From NCBI GenBank assembly GCA_023079485.1, contig CM041092.1, forward strand, positions 16,567,127 to 16,631,126: a stretch of DNA of 64,000 bases, written 5' to 3'. The notes under the pieces are model-generated. The model had not been told where the DNA came from and did no database searches. It worked only from the letters and a program-made list of their open reading frames with translations. The stretch is from Archilochus colubris. Taxonomy: Eukaryota; Chordata; Aves; Apodiformes; Trochilidae. Made by a program: the position numbers and the translations under genes. This document shows positions 21,401 through 30,772 of the stretch, one piece after another (the first letter of the stretch is position 1; each line of letters opens with the position of its first letter).

Positions 21401-22850
21401 ACAAGGTGCTGGATCACTCCAGCAGCAGGTTGTCCCCAGCTGACAGGGATGGGGCAGATGCTTGGAGCCATGCCGTTCTGGGCCTGCCAAAATCACTCAG
21501 CACTTCCAAGGGACTTTGTCACCAAGGCACTGTCCCTCCTCCCCACACACAACTGGCCATCTGCAGCCTTCCAAAGTTGCCACCTCTCTGCTTGCAAGGG
21601 GCGAGGGGCATGGCAGGAAGGCAGGTCTCCAGAGGGCCAGCATCCCCTGCTTCCAGCCAGCAGATCTCTCTGGAGGAGCCTGGGGTGACCCCAGCTGCAC
21701 AGACTTGAGGTTGCCCAGGGATGCTGGGCTCACACACAGACACATCCCTGCCAGATGAAAAACTCTGGCTCTCTCCAGCACCCAGCCACCTCCAGCAGTG
21801 CTTGGCCACCATCCTACCTTTCACCTGGAGCTGAACAGCGCTGAGGGTCTGGCCAGCAGTGTTGGATGCCGTGCAGATGTACAGCCCCTCATCCTGGGGT
21901 TTGCAGTACAGCACTTTCAGGATGAAGTAACCCTCCCGGTCCTCGTAGATGAGGTGCCTGCGGCTGGTGGCAAGGGGCTTGCCGTCCTTCTGCCAGATGA
22001 TCTCTGGTTTGGGCTTGCCAGTGACATAGCAGCGAAACTTGGCGTGCTTCCCCACACTCACAGTGAATGACTTTGCCCCTCGTGCCCTGGCCAGCACCAT
22101 GCCGTTGGGCACATGGGTCTCAGGTCCCACGTGCCATCCCATCGCATGCCGCCGCTGCTGCCCCTCTGCCAGCAGCTTGGGGCCATCAGCAGGAGAGCCA
22201 CTGGGGAGCCCATCCAGTGGTGCCCGGGGTTCAACTAGGAGCACAGCAGCAGCCAATGCCTCCTGGGAGCCTCTGCGTGCCCGGCACACATACACCCCTG
22301 CGTCTGGGGGCCGGGCGCCAAACAGCTTCAGGAAGTGCCAGTCCTCTGGCTCCTGCCCCACCACAAAGTGACTGCTCTCAAAGAGGTCAGAGAGCTTGTG
22401 GCCATCCTTCTCCCACTCCAGCACTGAGCAGGGCTGCCCAGACACTCTGCAGGCAAACATCACATCCTCCCCCCTGCACACTCTCATGGATGAGGGTGCA
22501 ACAAGGAAGGCAGGTGCCTCATCACCTGAGCATCCCTCTACCCAGGGTTCCCTTGCTTCCACCTTGAGTGTGGCAGCAGCATAAGTCTCACCAACACTGT
22601 TCTTGGCCTTGCAAATGTAGACCCCACTGTCTTGAGGGGTAGTGTGGGACACCAGCAGGCTGTATAGGTCTCCCTTGGCCTCCATTTGGAAGCGGCCCAC
22701 TGGTTCGATTGGGGTCTTGTCTTTCTCCCAGAGGATGCTTGGACGGGGGTCTCCTGTGATCTGGCAGCTCAGGACTGCGTCGGCACCACTTTGCACCGTG
22801 AAAGCACGTGGATAGGCCAGGAACCTGGGGGCTCCCCCAAACCCCTCCAT
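7714..22850 (-). CDS. OBSL1: OBSL1, obscurin-like cytoskeletal adaptor
   Basis: 26 coding exons on the minus strand, in order: 22850-21818, 21078-20809, 20622-20362, 20040-19735, 19628 (or 19622)-19347, 19176-18901, 18764-18492, 16058-15786, 15418-15143, 15062-14790, 14523-14248, 14004-13729, 13639-13364, 13085-12810, 12077-11802, 11689-11414, 11330-11064, 10910-10641, 10559-10293, 10008-9742, 9400-9288, 9124-8971, 8879-8718, 8428-8324, 8212-7946, 7721-7714. Nearly all are phase 1-1 and 261-276 bp, one Ig domain each. The product is about 2,350 residues: five Ig domains, one fibronectin III domain, then 19 Ig domains. OBSL1 links titin and myomesin at the M-band and scaffolds CUL7/CCDC8 in the 3M complex. 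Exon 1 motifs such as KHAKFRCYV and the C-terminal LLVEG match human OBSL1 as I remember it. The ATG at 22850 has a good Kozak context; an in-frame upstream ATG at 22892 is weaker. An intact frame throughout argues against a pseudogene. Confidence 0.95.
10293..14523 (-). other. OBSL1 central Ig exons, including four additional to human
   Basis: Nine single-domain exons (14248, 13729, 13364, 12810, 11802, 11414, 11064, 10641 and 10293 starts) all have phase 1-1 borders. Exons 14248-14523, 13729-14004 and 13364-13639 match human domains in order. Exons 10641-10910 and 10293-10559 match the next two. The four between them (12810-13085, 11802-12077, 11414-11689, 11064-11330) have no human counterpart in my memory of the protein. 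Exon 10641-10910 lacks the F-strand cysteine, as does its human equivalent. Confidence 0.8.
14790..19176 (-). other. OBSL1 block of five duplicated Ig exons (B-A-A-B-A)
   Basis: Five exons fall into two sequence types. Type A (273 bp: 18492-18764, 15786-16058, 14790-15062) starts APVRI or APIRI and shares EAPHAYVAGQRVELWCQL (MAGQ in the middle copy). Type B (276 bp: 18901-19176, 15143-15418) starts PQVHI and shares QLQEV, LLECQVSP and DTGTYTCDAG or DSGIYTCDAG. Transcript order is B1, A1, A2, B2, A3. The corresponding human segment has four Ig domains as I recall. A2 is a mosaic: its core is identical to A3 and its end resembles A1. Confidence 0.85.
16850..17440. promoter_or_regulatory. CpG-enriched patch in the largest OBSL1 intron
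   Basis: Within the 2.4-kb intron 16059-18491 this 0.6-kb patch has roughly two dozen CpG dinucleotides, several CAGCTG E-boxes and a CTAAAAACAA stretch resembling a MEF2 site (about 17126-17135). The rest of the intron shows nothing. No Ig exon is hidden here in any frame. It could be an internal promoter or enhancer; this is inference only. Confidence 0.35.
19209..19275 (+). repeat. CR1 LINE 3'-end fragment in an OBSL1 intron
   Basis: The stretch matches the 3' terminus of avian CR1: GGAACCAGATGATTTTTAAG, then GGTCCCTTC, ending in the TTCTGTGATTCTATGA octamer-type repeat. Orientation is plus, antisense to OBSL1. It is short and 5'-truncated, as is usual for CR1. Confidence 0.85.
19735..20040 (-). 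other. OBSL1 fibronectin type III exon
   Basis: This 306-bp phase 1-1 exon encodes the single FnIII domain. It has a proline-rich start (RDPPSAP), a central tryptophan (LLRWCP) and the late FnIII signature YCFRVYAANEHG. As in human OBSL1, it follows the fifth Ig domain. The domain marks the switch from the N-terminal Ig set to the long C-terminal Ig array. Confidence 0.92.
21818..22850 (-). other. OBSL1 coding exon 1: three N-terminal Ig domains
   Basis: One 1,033-bp exon encodes the start methionine and three Ig domains, each with the B-strand Cys, C-strand Trp and an F-strand YxC (YICKAKN, YVCRARR, YICTASN). The third domain carries KHAKFRCYV and LKVLYC, which I recall as near-identical in human OBSL1. 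The N-terminal Ig region of OBSL1 is the part known to engage titin and CUL7 partners. The donor is GTAGGATGG after phase 1. The same multi-domain first exon exists in mammals. Confidence 0.92.
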
Positions 22851-25440
22851 TTTCACCTTCCTAGAGTCACGGCAGACAGCTGGCTGGGGCATTAGGGGGG
22901 ATCATCAGCCTGGGTGGATGCACAGACCAACAGGGGTATGGGCTCAGGCTATGGTGAAGGGACTGGCATGGAGCACCCCACCAGGAGGGGCCTCTGCCCA
23001 AAGGGAAGACCCCAGCACCAAGCCCATACCACAGGAGCATCACCCTTGCTCTGAACACCCCCACCCACTGGATACATTCCTGTCTCATCCTGAATCACCC
23101 ATTCAGCCTAGCAGCGATAGAGGAGGTGACAAAATGAGCTCTGCACCCCAAGACGCCAGGGTACCCACAGCTAAGGCTGTCTGACCCAGGGTTAAAGATG
23201 GGACCGCAGCTCCAGGGACAGCTGATGTCTGCCCAGACAGGGAGCAGAGGCTACCTGGGTGTTGAGGACGGGATGGCAAGGCAGGGAATGGTGAAGCAGG
23301 ATAGCCCCAGCCCGCCCCTTCCCCACCCGCAGGGCATTCCAGCAGTATCGGGTGGTGGCAGAGCTGCATTCCTGCAGCATCTGGGCTGGCTCAGCAGGCA
23401 GGTGCTGACATGGGGCTGTCTCAGGCTGGAGGCAGCCGGACGGATCCAGGCACTTCCTCCGGGGATCGAGTGGGTAGGGGACCCCCCTTACACCCAGAAA
23501 TTCCCCACAGTGCCCTTCCCTGGGGCAAAGTGGGAAGTAGGTCCCTCTCCAGAATGTGGTCCAGCAGACAGGATCCAGCCCTCAGGTTTTGAAAACCACA
23601 GCTGGAAATCAGTCGCTCAAGCCCCAGGGGAAGAGGGTAGGCCTGGAGGGCAGATCCTGCTTTTGGAGTGCACTGCCTCCATCCCCGGCACTGCGGATTA
23701 GCGTGCCCATCATCAATGGGCAGGGATGGGCCAGGGTGCTCTGTACTTCCTCTGGGCAAGCACAACCCAGCCTAGGCCCACACCATGGCTGGAGCAGAGG
23801 TGTCTTTGCCCCCCCCAGGTAGGAGGAAGAGAAACCAAAAGAGAGAAGGCAGTAGAAGAGGGCCAGTCCCTAAGGAGAAGCAGAGATCAGGGACAGCTGC
23901 TTCTCCCAGACTCCTACCCCTAGGATGCTGTGTCCTTTCAGAGCCACCTCCCCAGCCACATGCTCCCCAGACCTGTGGGCCACCCCATGGCAGCTCCTGC
24001 AGACACTCACAGCCTCTCAGCCGTCCTGCTGTCTCTTCAACAGCCCTCTTCCCTAATCGCCTCGCCCCATGCAGCCCCAGAGCCTAGTCCCGTCCCACAC
24101 ACACACCTCACTCCGTCGCCTCTTCACTGTGTCTCCCAGTGCCGACACCAGCTCCTGCTGCTTCCCCCAGCTCCCTCCTGGGTGTCAGTGCGCAGGGACC
24201 AAATGTTACAAATGCCTGCAGCTGCTGTCCCCAAAAATACCAGCTGATGACACACTGAGTTGATAAGCCTGAGCCTGCTCCATTCAGAGCCTCGATGGGG
24301 CAGGGCTGGCCTATGTATAGCAGACCGGCAGGAGGCACAGAGCCTGGAGTGGGCAGGCAGCTCCATCTCCAGAGAGCTGGAGTGCTGTAAGCCCAGCCGT
24401 GACTCGGTGCCACGTCTGCCTGCAGCAGAAGGCAATGCACAGCATGGAGTGCACAGCATGGGGTGCATGCCATGGGACACCACGCTGCAATATGATGGGA
24501 TATGCCACATGGGACATGCTGTATGGGCTGGGACGTGTGGCACCATATACTGGGTGAGATGCCAGGCTGCAGGGAAGGGGATGTGCCACACAGGCCACAC
24601 CGAGTGGAACACTGGGAGGCGGGGGGGGGTGCAGAGGCTGCCTGGATGGGTGATCCCTGGTGCTGTCCCCACAGGCAGCAGTGGGGAGAAGGGCAGGGCA
24701 CACTGGGTACTGTCACAGCCTGTGCTGCTTCTGTGCCAGGAACCAGCTTTTGGCCTGCCAGACCAAACAGAACCATGGCATCTTTCTCTGGGCACTGCTG
24801 CAGCATCTCCAGCTCTGCCTCACCTTCCACCCCTTCTGAAGCCCCAGGCAGTGTGAGGACATCTTGCCATTCCTCCTGCTTCGCATCCCTAGGACCTTGC
24901 CCACATCCAGGTTGCCCTTGAGGTGCCACAGCTCCCCTAGACCCCATTCTACCCTCTCCAGGACCCCCTCCTCACATCCTAGCTGTCCTGTGACCCTGGG
25001 ATGTCCCAGACATCCCCGCAGGAGGGTGTCTAGACTGCTACCCCCAGTGTGCACCCCACTGGGACCTTGCAGGGTCTGCAATCCTGTCAGGTCATTGCCC
25101 AGATGCCCCTGCTGTCCACAACCACAGCCACCTCCCACTGTCTACCTGGAAGCCCCAGATCTCCAGCTCCTTTAGCATGGGGGGCACCCAGCACTGGCAG
25201 CTGCAAAGCTTGCCCAGGGTGCCCCCTCCATCCCTGCCAGCACAGGAAAATACCTTTCTGGCAGCACCTTGCCTGCAGCCTAACCTCCCCAACCCCATGC
25301 ACCCATGCCCCAGCAGCATCCCACCCCTCCACTTGCTCTCCCCCCCGCACCTCCTTGCTTGGGCATCCTCCCCCCCCCACGAGACCACACTGTCCTTGCA
25401 GTCCTCACATTCCAGACGTCTCAGCGCTTTCGCTGCCCAG
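22851..25440. other. Divergent intergenic region between OBSL1 and INHA
   Basis: OBSL1 and INHA are transcribed away from each other across about 2.6 kb. There is no CpG island next to the OBSL1 start. A possible acceptor just above the OBSL1 ATG (CTCTAG, about 22861-22866) suggests an upstream noncoding exon. The DNA holds C-runs (for example 23810-23818, 25370-25378), a CATGG/GCATG-rich degenerate tract (about 24430-24540) and an E-box cluster listed separately. I see no protein-coding exon. Confidence 0.6.
24185..24330. promoter_or_regulatory. E-box / MEF2-like / GATA-like cluster upstream of OBSL1
   Basis: Within about 150 bp lie two CAAATG E-boxes, CAGCTG at two places flanking an AT-rich CCAAAAATACC, a TGATAAG GATA motif and CTATGTATAG, one base off a MEF2 consensus. 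The mixture resembles a striated-muscle enhancer or promoter, which would suit OBSL1. Motif matches alone are weak evidence. Confidence 0.3.
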
Positions 25441-25500
25441 AGATAATATTCACGGCGAGCAGACGTTTGCGTCAGTGTCAGATAGGTCTCAATGCCACCC
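25441..25500 (+). promoter_or_regulatory. INHA proximal promoter: GATA sites and variant CRE
   Basis: About 100-160 bp upstream of the INHA ATG are AGATAA (25441-25446), the variant CRE TGCGTCA (25468-25474) and a second GATA half-site in CAGATAGG (about 25479-25486), followed by TCTCAATGCCAC. Mammalian INHA promoters use the same order of GATA, TGCGTCA and GATA for FSH/cAMP and GATA4 responses in gonads, and I recall the TCTCAATGCCA block as conserved. There is no obvious TATA box. Confidence 0.75.
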
Positions 25501-25602
25501 TGCCCCGGGGGGAGCGCAGCGGGCAGACGGGCTGAGCAGGCAGGCAGGAGCCTGCGGCAGAGCTTCCGTACCCACCACCGGCCTGCTGCTTGCCCCACGG
25601 TC

Positions 25603-27311
25603 ATGCTGCTCCTCCTGCACCTGCTGCCTGCCATGCTGCCCACCGCTGCCCTGGCCGGATGCACCGGGGCCGGTGCAGATCGGGAGCTCATCCTGGCCAA
25701 AGTGCGGGCTCAAGTGCTGGAGCATCTGAGCCCCCCGCTTCTCCAAGAGGAGCCCCTGAAGGAAGCAAGGAGGTTGCACCGGAGAGACATCCTTGAAAAC
25801 ACTGAAGTGAAGCCCGAGGAGCTGGAGGACACGTCCCAGGTGATTCTCTTCCCTTCCACAGGTGAGAACCCCCTGATGGGATGGAGAGGACAGAGGGGTG
25901 AAATAGAGTGTGGAGCTTGCACAGTGGGTATGCAGCAGGACAGAGTGGCTGCTGTGGGGGTCTGTGGGAGAAGAGAAAGAGGGTACACGAGGCTGGGGCA
26001 GAGGCAAGGACAAGGTGTTGTGGAGAGCCAGGAAGTGAAAAGGGATGGCAGGCAGGGACAGGCAGAGCAGTCCAGGATGCAGGAAGGGAGAGTGGCAGGC
26101 GGCACAAGAACATGCTCAGGGGAATATCTGAGCCAGGTGGGATGCGGAGAGATAAGGAAGGTCTGAGGAGAAGGCAGGGTACGATAGGGTGGGATGCTAG
26201 AGAATGGGGCAGGATGCGGGGAAATAGGACAGGATACTAAGGGACAGGGCAGGAGGCTGTGGAACAGGGAAGGATGACCAGCAGAACACTGGGAGTTGGA
26301 GCAGGATGCTGGGGAACAGCACAGGACACTGTGCTACAGGGCAGCAGTAATGGACCAGCCTAGGGCACAGCAGGGCTCAGCTGTGGGTCAGAGTGCAGGG
26401 GCTGCTGCACAGCACTAGACATCAGCTGCCCCTTGCCCTGTCACAATCTCTGCTGGTAGCCAGGTGTTCTGACAACACCCTAGGGACCCTCTGCAACACC
26501 CCACCTCCCACCTGGTGCTAGGGACTGACTCTCCTTGGGTTTGGGCACGCACCCAGTGCTTCTTTCTCCCCCTGCAGATGTGCCCTGTGAGCCCACACAG
26601 CCAGACAAGCTGTTCGAGGAAGAAGGGATTTTCACCTACCTCTTCCAGCCCTCAGTGCACACTCTGAGCCGCATGGTAACCTCTGCCAAGCTCTGGTTTT
26701 ACACTGGCCCCTCAGCTGCCCCCAACCACTCAAACCCTGATGTGCTGACCCTGTCACCACAGGGTCGTGTGCCGGTGACAGCCACGGTGGTGCGGACGCC
26801 TGAGCACTGGACAGTATTTCACTTTGCCCCAGTGTTGCTACCTCAGCTCTCTCAACCACTCTTCGTGCTACTGGTGCGCTGCCCTGGCTGCCCCTGCCTG
26901 GCCGAGGGGGACAAGATGCCCTTCTTGGTGGCCACCACCCGGGCCAAGGGCAGTGAGAGGGCTCGTCGCTCTGCTGTGCCCTGGTCCCCCGCTGCCCTAA
27001 GCCTGCTGCAGCGCCCATCAGAGGACCTGGCTGCCCATACCAACTGCCGCCGGGCTTCCCTCAACATCTCCTTTGAAGAGCTAGGCTGGGACAAGTGGAT
27101 TGTGCATCCCAGCAGCTTTGTTTTCCACTACTGCCATGGGAGCTGCACCGAGGGCCATGGGCTGAGCCACCGCCTGGGTGTGCAGCTCTGTTGTGCTGCC
27201 CTGCCCGGCACCATGCGCTCCCTGCGCGTCCGCACCACCTCGGACGGTGGGTACTCCTTCAAATATGAGACAGTGCCAAATATCCTGGCACAGGACTGCA
27301 CCTGCGTTTAA
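25603..27311 (+). CDS. INHA: INHA, inhibin alpha subunit precursor
   Basis: Two coding exons (25603-25861 and 26578-27311, phase 1) give 330 residues against 366 in human. Residues 1 to about 18 form a leucine-rich signal peptide ([12 protein letters not shown]). The propeptide helix [13 protein letters not shown] and the furin site RARR (ending at residue 217) are present. The mature 113-residue TGF-beta-type domain keeps seven cysteines, the N-glycosylation site NISF, the HYCHGSC and CCAALPGTM motifs and the [16 protein letters not shown] signature. Disulfide pairing with an inhibin beta subunit yields inhibin, which suppresses FSH; the free alpha subunit does not signal by itself. The loop between HYCHGSC and CCAALPG is about 20 residues shorter than in human. 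The exon count matches mammals. Confidence 0.97.
26170..26350. repeat. Degenerate minisatellite in the INHA intron
   Basis: Repeated variants of a unit resembling GGGGAACAGGGCAGGATGCT, about 20-30 bp, run through the single intron of INHA. The copies are diverged and the period is irregular. The rest of the 716-bp intron shows nothing. Confidence 0.6.
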
Positions 27312-27849
27312 GGTATCCTGCAGCTCAGCCCTGGACTGTGATCCTGCCCAGGAGGAGTCACTTGTCCAGGGTACACCTGGACCCATGCCACAGGGACCAG
27401 AGGGACCTGGTGAAGGGGTTTGGGCTGTGCCACCCCTCCTCTGTATAAACTGAAGTTTCAGGCTGCCCCAGGCACAGTCACGCTGACAGATTTGCCCCAG
27501 AGCTGTTCCCATCTTGGAGCAAGCTGGGACATGGCAGGGCAGGGACTGGCACAGCCTCTGGCAGAACTGCCAAACCCAGCCTGCTGACTGCAACCACCAC
27601 AGCCCCTCTTTCTTCCCACCTGCTCTCAGGGTGTAGCCTAATTCCCACACCCCCACAAAGACTGGGGTCCTGTACCAGTCTCCTTGTGGTCCCAGGCAGG
27701 ACCAGGCTGCCATAGTGGGGATCAGGATGTGCCAGGGTGAGCCCATGCTGGGATGGTGCACTGGTAACAGAGCTGGCAGCACGTGTGGCACTGCAAGCGA
27801 GCCCTCTCCTAGCAGCAAAGCCTGTTGGAAAGCTTAATGGGATGAACAA

Positions 27850-27855
27850 AATAAA
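27850..27855 (+). terminator. INHA poly(A) signal (AATAAA)
   Basis: A canonical AATAAA lies about 540 bp after the INHA stop, in an A/T-rich context and followed by T-rich sequence. The INHA 3' UTR is thus about 0.55-0.57 kb. Confidence 0.85.
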
Positions 27856-27875
27856 CCTGTTCCCTTTACCAAAAC

Positions 27876-28435
27876 AGCCTGGAAATGGCAGCTCTCATCA
27901 GATGCAGCCACAGATGTGGCACGGGGTTGTGCAGTGAGACACAAGTTCCCCAGGGACTTTTGGCTGGAGGGGGGGAGGTGGGCAAGCATCAACCTGGGGT
28001 CCCAGAGAGTGAACAGGGTGTGTGTTGGCCAAAATCAGTATGGCACGGCTAGGTTTGATTCAGCCCTGGGGCAGAGGAGTGCAGGGCAAGGCAGCACCCC
28101 CTCTGCTTCTGGTTGCAGTGGGTAAGAAGGCACAGGGACGGCAGTGTGTGGGGAGGCACAAGAGCGGCAGCAGGATGGGAAGGCATGGGGATGTTAGTGG
28201 GAGCGGGAGGCATGGGGAAGCCTCTCAGTGGGCCCCTCTCCAAGGACAGGACCACAGGAACGTGGCCAGAGCGATCCCGCTACACCAGAGCTATGGAGGT
28301 TGTGCAGCCGCAGCCGCCTCCGCACGGCAGGAATGACTGAGTCACCCTGGGCCAGCAGGGAGGCTCCAGCAGCCCCAGCCCAGCTGCGCAGGATTCCCTT
28401 CCCACCCCTTCCTCCCAAAGGACCAGATGCAACAG
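27876..28435. other. Short gap between convergent INHA and connexin genes
   Basis: About 0.56 kb separates the expected INHA cleavage site from the expected 3' end of the minus-strand connexin. I see no exon or repeat in it. Confidence 0.6.
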
Positions 28436-28458
28436 TTCAGTACAAAACGTCTCCAGCT

Positions 28459-28464
28459 TTTACT
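28459..28464 (-). terminator. Probable connexin poly(A) signal (AGTAAA)
   Basis: On the minus strand AGTAAA follows an AT-rich stretch, about 0.98 kb beyond the proposed stop. I see no canonical AATAAA on that strand between the stop and this point. The 3' UTR would span about 28440-29443. Confidence 0.45.
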
Positions 28465-29443
28465 AATATAGATATTAAAAAAAAAAAAATTAAGAAAAAA
28501 CAGTGACAATCATTTCTGAGTAAAAAACAATGCTACGAAAATCTCTGTGTGACCCCAGGCTGAGATGACAAATGCCCCATTGGCTCCCGGCTGAGCCCAG
28601 CTTGAGGTACCGTGTCGCCTCATTGCAGAACCAGGGTCCAGCCCCGTGCAAGGGGGGTCCTGGCCCCATGGACAGAGTGGGAGGGGATGGGCTTTGGTCC
28701 AAGGGCAGCTGCTGGGAGCAGGGCGGAGGCAGCAGAAAGGACAGCCCCTGCCCTCTGCACAGACATTTCCCAGCAAGCCAGCCCCCCGGCTCACACCCTG
28801 GAGCCAGGACTCCACACAGCATGACTGCCCCACTGGCCACAATGGCACCAGCACTGCCAGGACCCCCTCCCTTCCCTCTGTCTCTCACTGTCCCCTCTAC
28901 CTCAAGCACAATGCCAGCTCAGCACCTTGCCATATGGTTCAGCCCAGCCAGCCAGACCCCTAAGCTTGTCTCCCCTGAACCCCCACACACTACAGGGGCA
29001 ATGCTGGCATCACTGACACAGCCTGTGCATGCATAGCACTGGCTGGTGCACCAGTGGGTGGCAGGGAAATGGGAGGCCATGGGGAGGCATGAGCAGAAGA
29101 TGCTGCAGGAAATGAGTGTGGGAGGAAGACAAGAGGGTGAAAGAGGAGATGAGGGGGGGACAGGCCCGAAGCAGGGATCAGGAGCGAAGTATAAAAATCC
29201 TGAGGTGCACACGCTGATGAGTTTATAAAAACGTACAAAAATAAGATACTCCCTTTGTGAAAATTAAGTAGGAATGTCCCCCAAGGCCTCTATCCCTGCC
29301 ATTGCCCACCAGGACAGAGCTGCCTGGACAACCCTGCTTAACAGGCACGTGTCGCCCTCTGCCCTGTGCTCTGGGCAGGCTGCCTGTCCCACGGTGGCAG
29401 CAGCAGCCTCTCCGGCAGACACCGATGTCATCCCTGGTGGCAC

Positions 29444-30747
29444 TCACAGCCCTGTGGAGAGCAAGAGGTATGTTAGCACCTGCCAGGGGAAACAGCATTC
29501 CCTACCCAGTGGAGCCCAGGGGCAGCCCCCCCACCTAAGCCAGCCAGATCTGTCCCCCTCCCCAGCTTACCTGTGGTCCTGTCACAGGTGGCTGTCCCCT
29601 TCTCATGGGCAAGGTTGAGGCGATTCTGCTCGGCGGCAATGCCATTGGCCTCGGGGCTGCTGCTGCGGGCAGGGCTGGGGGGCTGCGGGGGTGGCTGGAG
29701 GTGGAAGGCCACCTCCAAGTGCTCCTGGGCCAGGCGCAGGTGCTCGCGCAGCCGGGCCAGCTCGTGTGCCGGGGGAGCCCCAGCCAGAGCGAAGCGCCCC
29801 GCTGCCTGGGCCAGGCTGTCCCGGTAGTCCAGCTTGCCGTCGGGCAGCGGGGCTCGTGGCAATTCCTTCTTCAGTGAGTGGTAGGTGGGGGGTGCACTGG
29901 GGGCTTTCTTGGGGTACTGTGGCTCAGGGCTGCCACCTGCTGGCAGTGGGGGGCTGTCGGGCTGGCTCAGGGCATCACGGATGCGCCCCACGCCAAGGTG
30001 CACGAGCTCACAGAGATTGAGGAAGAGGCAGAGCCCACTGACAGCGTACATGACGAGGAGGAAAATGGTCTTCTCAGTGGGGCGGGAGACAAAGCAATCG
30101 ACGGTGTGTGGGCAGGGGCTGCGACTGCAGACATAGGAGGGGGTCACCTCAAAGTGGTACAGCAGGTACTGCCCAAAGAGGAAAGCCATCTCCAGCAGTG
30201 AGCGGCACAGCAAATGCAGGACATAGGCACGCATCAGCCCATCCTGCTTGATGCGGCGCCGGCCATCATGCTTCTCTCTGCCCTCTGGGCTCTTCTCTTT
30301 CTCCACCTCAATCTCCTCAAAGATCATGGGGTCTTCTTCATTATCATCCTCTGCCTCCTCGTAGTCCCTCCCTGCTCCCCGGCGTACCACTGGCATGCGT
30401 GCCCGCTGGACTCCTGGTGCCCGGCGCCGCAAGGACTCGGGCATGCGGGCAATGCGATGCATGGCAAAGCCCAGGTAGAGGACCGATGGTGTGGCCACCA
30501 TGATGATCTGGAAGATCCAGAAACGGACATGCGAGAGTGGGGCGAAGGCATCATAGCAGACATTCTCACAGCCGGGCTGCTGTGTGTTGCAGACAAACTT
30601 GCTCTGCTCATCATAGTAGATGGACTCGCCCCCTACAGCTGTGAGCACAATGCGAAAGACAATGAGGACGGTCAACCAGATCTTGCCCACGAAGGTTGAG
30701 TGGTTGTTGATCTCCTCCAGGAGCCGTGTCAGGAAACTCCAGCTCAT
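29444..30747 (-). CDS. GJC1-like: Gamma-type connexin (Cx45/Cx43.4-like gap junction protein)
   Basis: The main coding exon 30747-29571 encodes 392 residues. It shows the connexin plan: N-terminus [15 protein letters not shown]1, first extracellular loop [14 protein letters not shown]2, a long acidic cytoplasmic loop, TM3, second loop [23 protein letters not shown] into TM4, and a proline-rich tail. The start, loops and HDGRRRIK motif place it in the GJC (gamma) group, close to Cx45. The loop and tail differ enough from Cx45 and Cx47 to be a separate paralogue, perhaps the non-mammalian cx43.4/gjc4 line. A donor (ACAG then GTAAGC) splits the tail. The best acceptor adds Gly-Leu-stop (29451-29444), total 394 residues; reading through instead gives a stop at 29473. 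The 5' UTR exon ends at 30772 and joins a noncoding exon beyond 33038. Six such subunits form a connexon. Confidence 0.93.
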
Positions 30748-30772
30748 CCTGGCCAGGCAGTCAGCTCAAACT

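Noticed and set aside
20672..21688. 338-codon plus-strand open frame
   Set aside because: It is antisense to OBSL1 Ig exon 20809-21078 and runs through introns; no recognisable protein.
22848..22892. Upstream in-frame ATG at 22892 as the OBSL1 start
   Set aside because: Its context is weak (C at -3), and a likely splice acceptor lies between it and the ATG at 22850, which has A at -3 and G at +4.
28476..28500. Poly(A) run on the plus strand as evidence of a retrocopy
   Set aside because: It lies just inside the connexin 3' UTR on the other strand and no processed gene sequence precedes it.
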